This document shows, one piece after another, positions 63,392-64,000 of a stretch of DNA of 64,000 nucleotides (the first letter of the stretch is position 1; the number at the start of each line of letters is the position of its first letter). The stretch lies in contig JBLHWY010000012.1 of NCBI GenBank assembly GCA_047629195.1, forward strand, positions 3,503-67,502. Reading direction: 5' to 3'. Made by a program: the position numbers and the translations under genes. The stretch comes from UBA4582 sp047629195. GTDB taxonomy: Bacteria > Pseudomonadota > Gammaproteobacteria > Pseudomonadales > Azotimanducaceae. The notes under the pieces are model-generated. The model was not told the origin of the DNA and did not search any database. It saw only the letters and a program-made list of their open reading frames with translations.

Positions 63392-64000
63392 TTATATACC
63401 ATTTCTAAGCATCAACTCTCGAGGATGAGGCCGAAGGTAGTATTGCCCATCAATATACTCATTGGGATATCTCCTAAGAAAATGGTTTAGCAAGGTAATA
63501 GGCACGATAACCGGTACGAGGCCAATACGATGAGTTTCAATCAAATCGAGTAACTCTACTTTCTCGTCAGCGCTCATTCGATCTTTTACAAAACCCATAA
63601 TATGCATGAGTACATTCGCATGTTTGCCAGGGTTAGCCAGATGCTTCAAGCCCTTCATTAACAATCGAATATAGACTGTTGCAATAGTATCAAGATCGGT
63701 CGAACGCAGGTCGGCAAGCAGCGGACCTAAAGCACGATAAGTCGCTTCATGATGTGCAAGCAAAAGGAACTTGTGCCTAGTATGAAATTGCAGCAAGCCC
63801 TGTTTACTCATGCCTTGGCTAACCAATTCCTGCCACCTGGACATTGTATAGACGCGCGTGATGAAATTCTCCCGCAAACGCGGGTCAAGTAACCTCCCCT
63901 CTTCTTCGACCGGCAGCTCAGGCCGCTCTGACATCAGTCGAGCGGTGAAAATGCCTACGCCCTTACGCTCAGCAGGTGCATTTTCCTTCTCGTAAACCTT
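63392..64000 (-). CDS. DUF523-DUF1722 (YbgA-type) protein, partial
   Basis: The frame stays open to the right edge, beyond the ATG at 63934. Upstream residues KGVGIFTARLMSERPELPVE continue the DUF523 module, so the gene starts outside the window. The rest is the DUF1722 (YbgA) domain: EEGRLLDPRLRENFITRVY, FHTRHKFLLLAHHEATYRAL, GLVPVIVPITLLNHFLRRYP and DGQYYLRPHPREL. The function is unknown; association with photolyase suggests a DNA-repair or thiouridine-related role. At least 203 residues are visible. Confidence 0.9.
   Translation of the reverse strand, partial: KVYEKENAPAERKGVGIFTARLMSERPELPVEEEGRLLDPRLRENFITRVYTMSRWQELVSQGMSKQGLLQFHTRHKFLLLAHHEATYRALGPLLADLRSTDLDTIATVYIRLLMKGLKHLANPGKHANVLMHIMGFVKDRMSADEKVELLDLIETHRIGLVPVIVPITLLNHFLRRYPNEYIDGQYYLRPHPRELMLRNGI

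Noticed and set aside
1..64000. Mobile elements, CRISPR arrays, tRNA or rRNA genes
   Set aside because: I looked for repeat-spacer arrays, transposases, integrases and cloverleaf-like sequences and saw none; a tRNAscan or ISfinder run would be needed to exclude weak cases.

Overview
The window reads as a chromosomal segment of a gammaproteobacterium, probably a marine heterotroph. It has moderate GC, a MerR-type LiuR before the leucine genes, an EF-P paralogue (EfpL) next to ArfB, a PEP-CTERM remnant, partial sulfur-oxidation genes and many acyl-CoA, esterase and dioxygenase genes. I see no rRNA, tRNA, CRISPR array, prophage, integrase or insertion sequence. The lineage is an inference from gene content.

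Left edge to 5 kb: tyrosine catabolism on the minus strand (hpd, a VOC-family gene, fahA, maiA running off the edge), with a divergent Lrp/AsnC regulator. Next is a wrecked PEP-CTERM gene with three frame changes, followed by a strong hairpin. 5-10.4 kb: leucine/isovalerate operon liuR-liuA-liuB-liuD behind a palindromic operator; liuC and liuE are absent. 10.4-16 kb: tesB, a pair of short acyl-CoA dehydrogenase genes, a divergent AraC regulator and an enoyl-CoA hydratase. 16-28 kb: serine hydrolase, small membrane proteins, a PLP enzyme, efpL-arfB, an esterase, a GPH-type sugar symporter, a DUF1631 protein and an ABC exporter. 28-38 kb: two diguanylate cyclases around SDR, methyltransferase, CoA-transferase, amidohydrolase, esterase and GltS-like genes. 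38-42 kb: a TetR regulator with three matching operators, divergent from DUF1348, GST and a large flavin/2Fe-2S fusion oxidoreductase. 42-45 kb: M20 amidohydrolase and an FAD-linked 2-hydroxyacid dehydrogenase.

45-48.5 kb: the Entner-Doudoroff operon zwf-pgl-edd-eda caught in decay. zwf looks intact and pgl is short. edd lacks most of its length and is frameshifted. eda carries two nonsense codons. 48.5-49.6 kb: the most striking locus. A GrdB/PrdB-like protein has an in-frame TGA within the motif U-P-V-C, and a 7-bp stem-loop sits at the right distance downstream to be a bacterial SECIS. It is therefore best read as one selenoprotein of about 294 residues, followed by a glutaredoxin whose ATG overlaps the selenoprotein stop codon.

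49.7-61.8 kb: alpha/beta hydrolase, thioesterase, two phytanoyl-CoA dioxygenase family genes, and between them a tightly packed minus-strand operon joining isoquinoline-oxidoreductase-like genes (2Fe-2S and molybdopterin subunits) to a cytochrome c, an FccB/SoxF flavoprotein, soxX, soxY, soxZ and soxA. soxB and soxCD are absent from the window. Right edge: a photolyase and a DUF523-DUF1722 protein running off the window.
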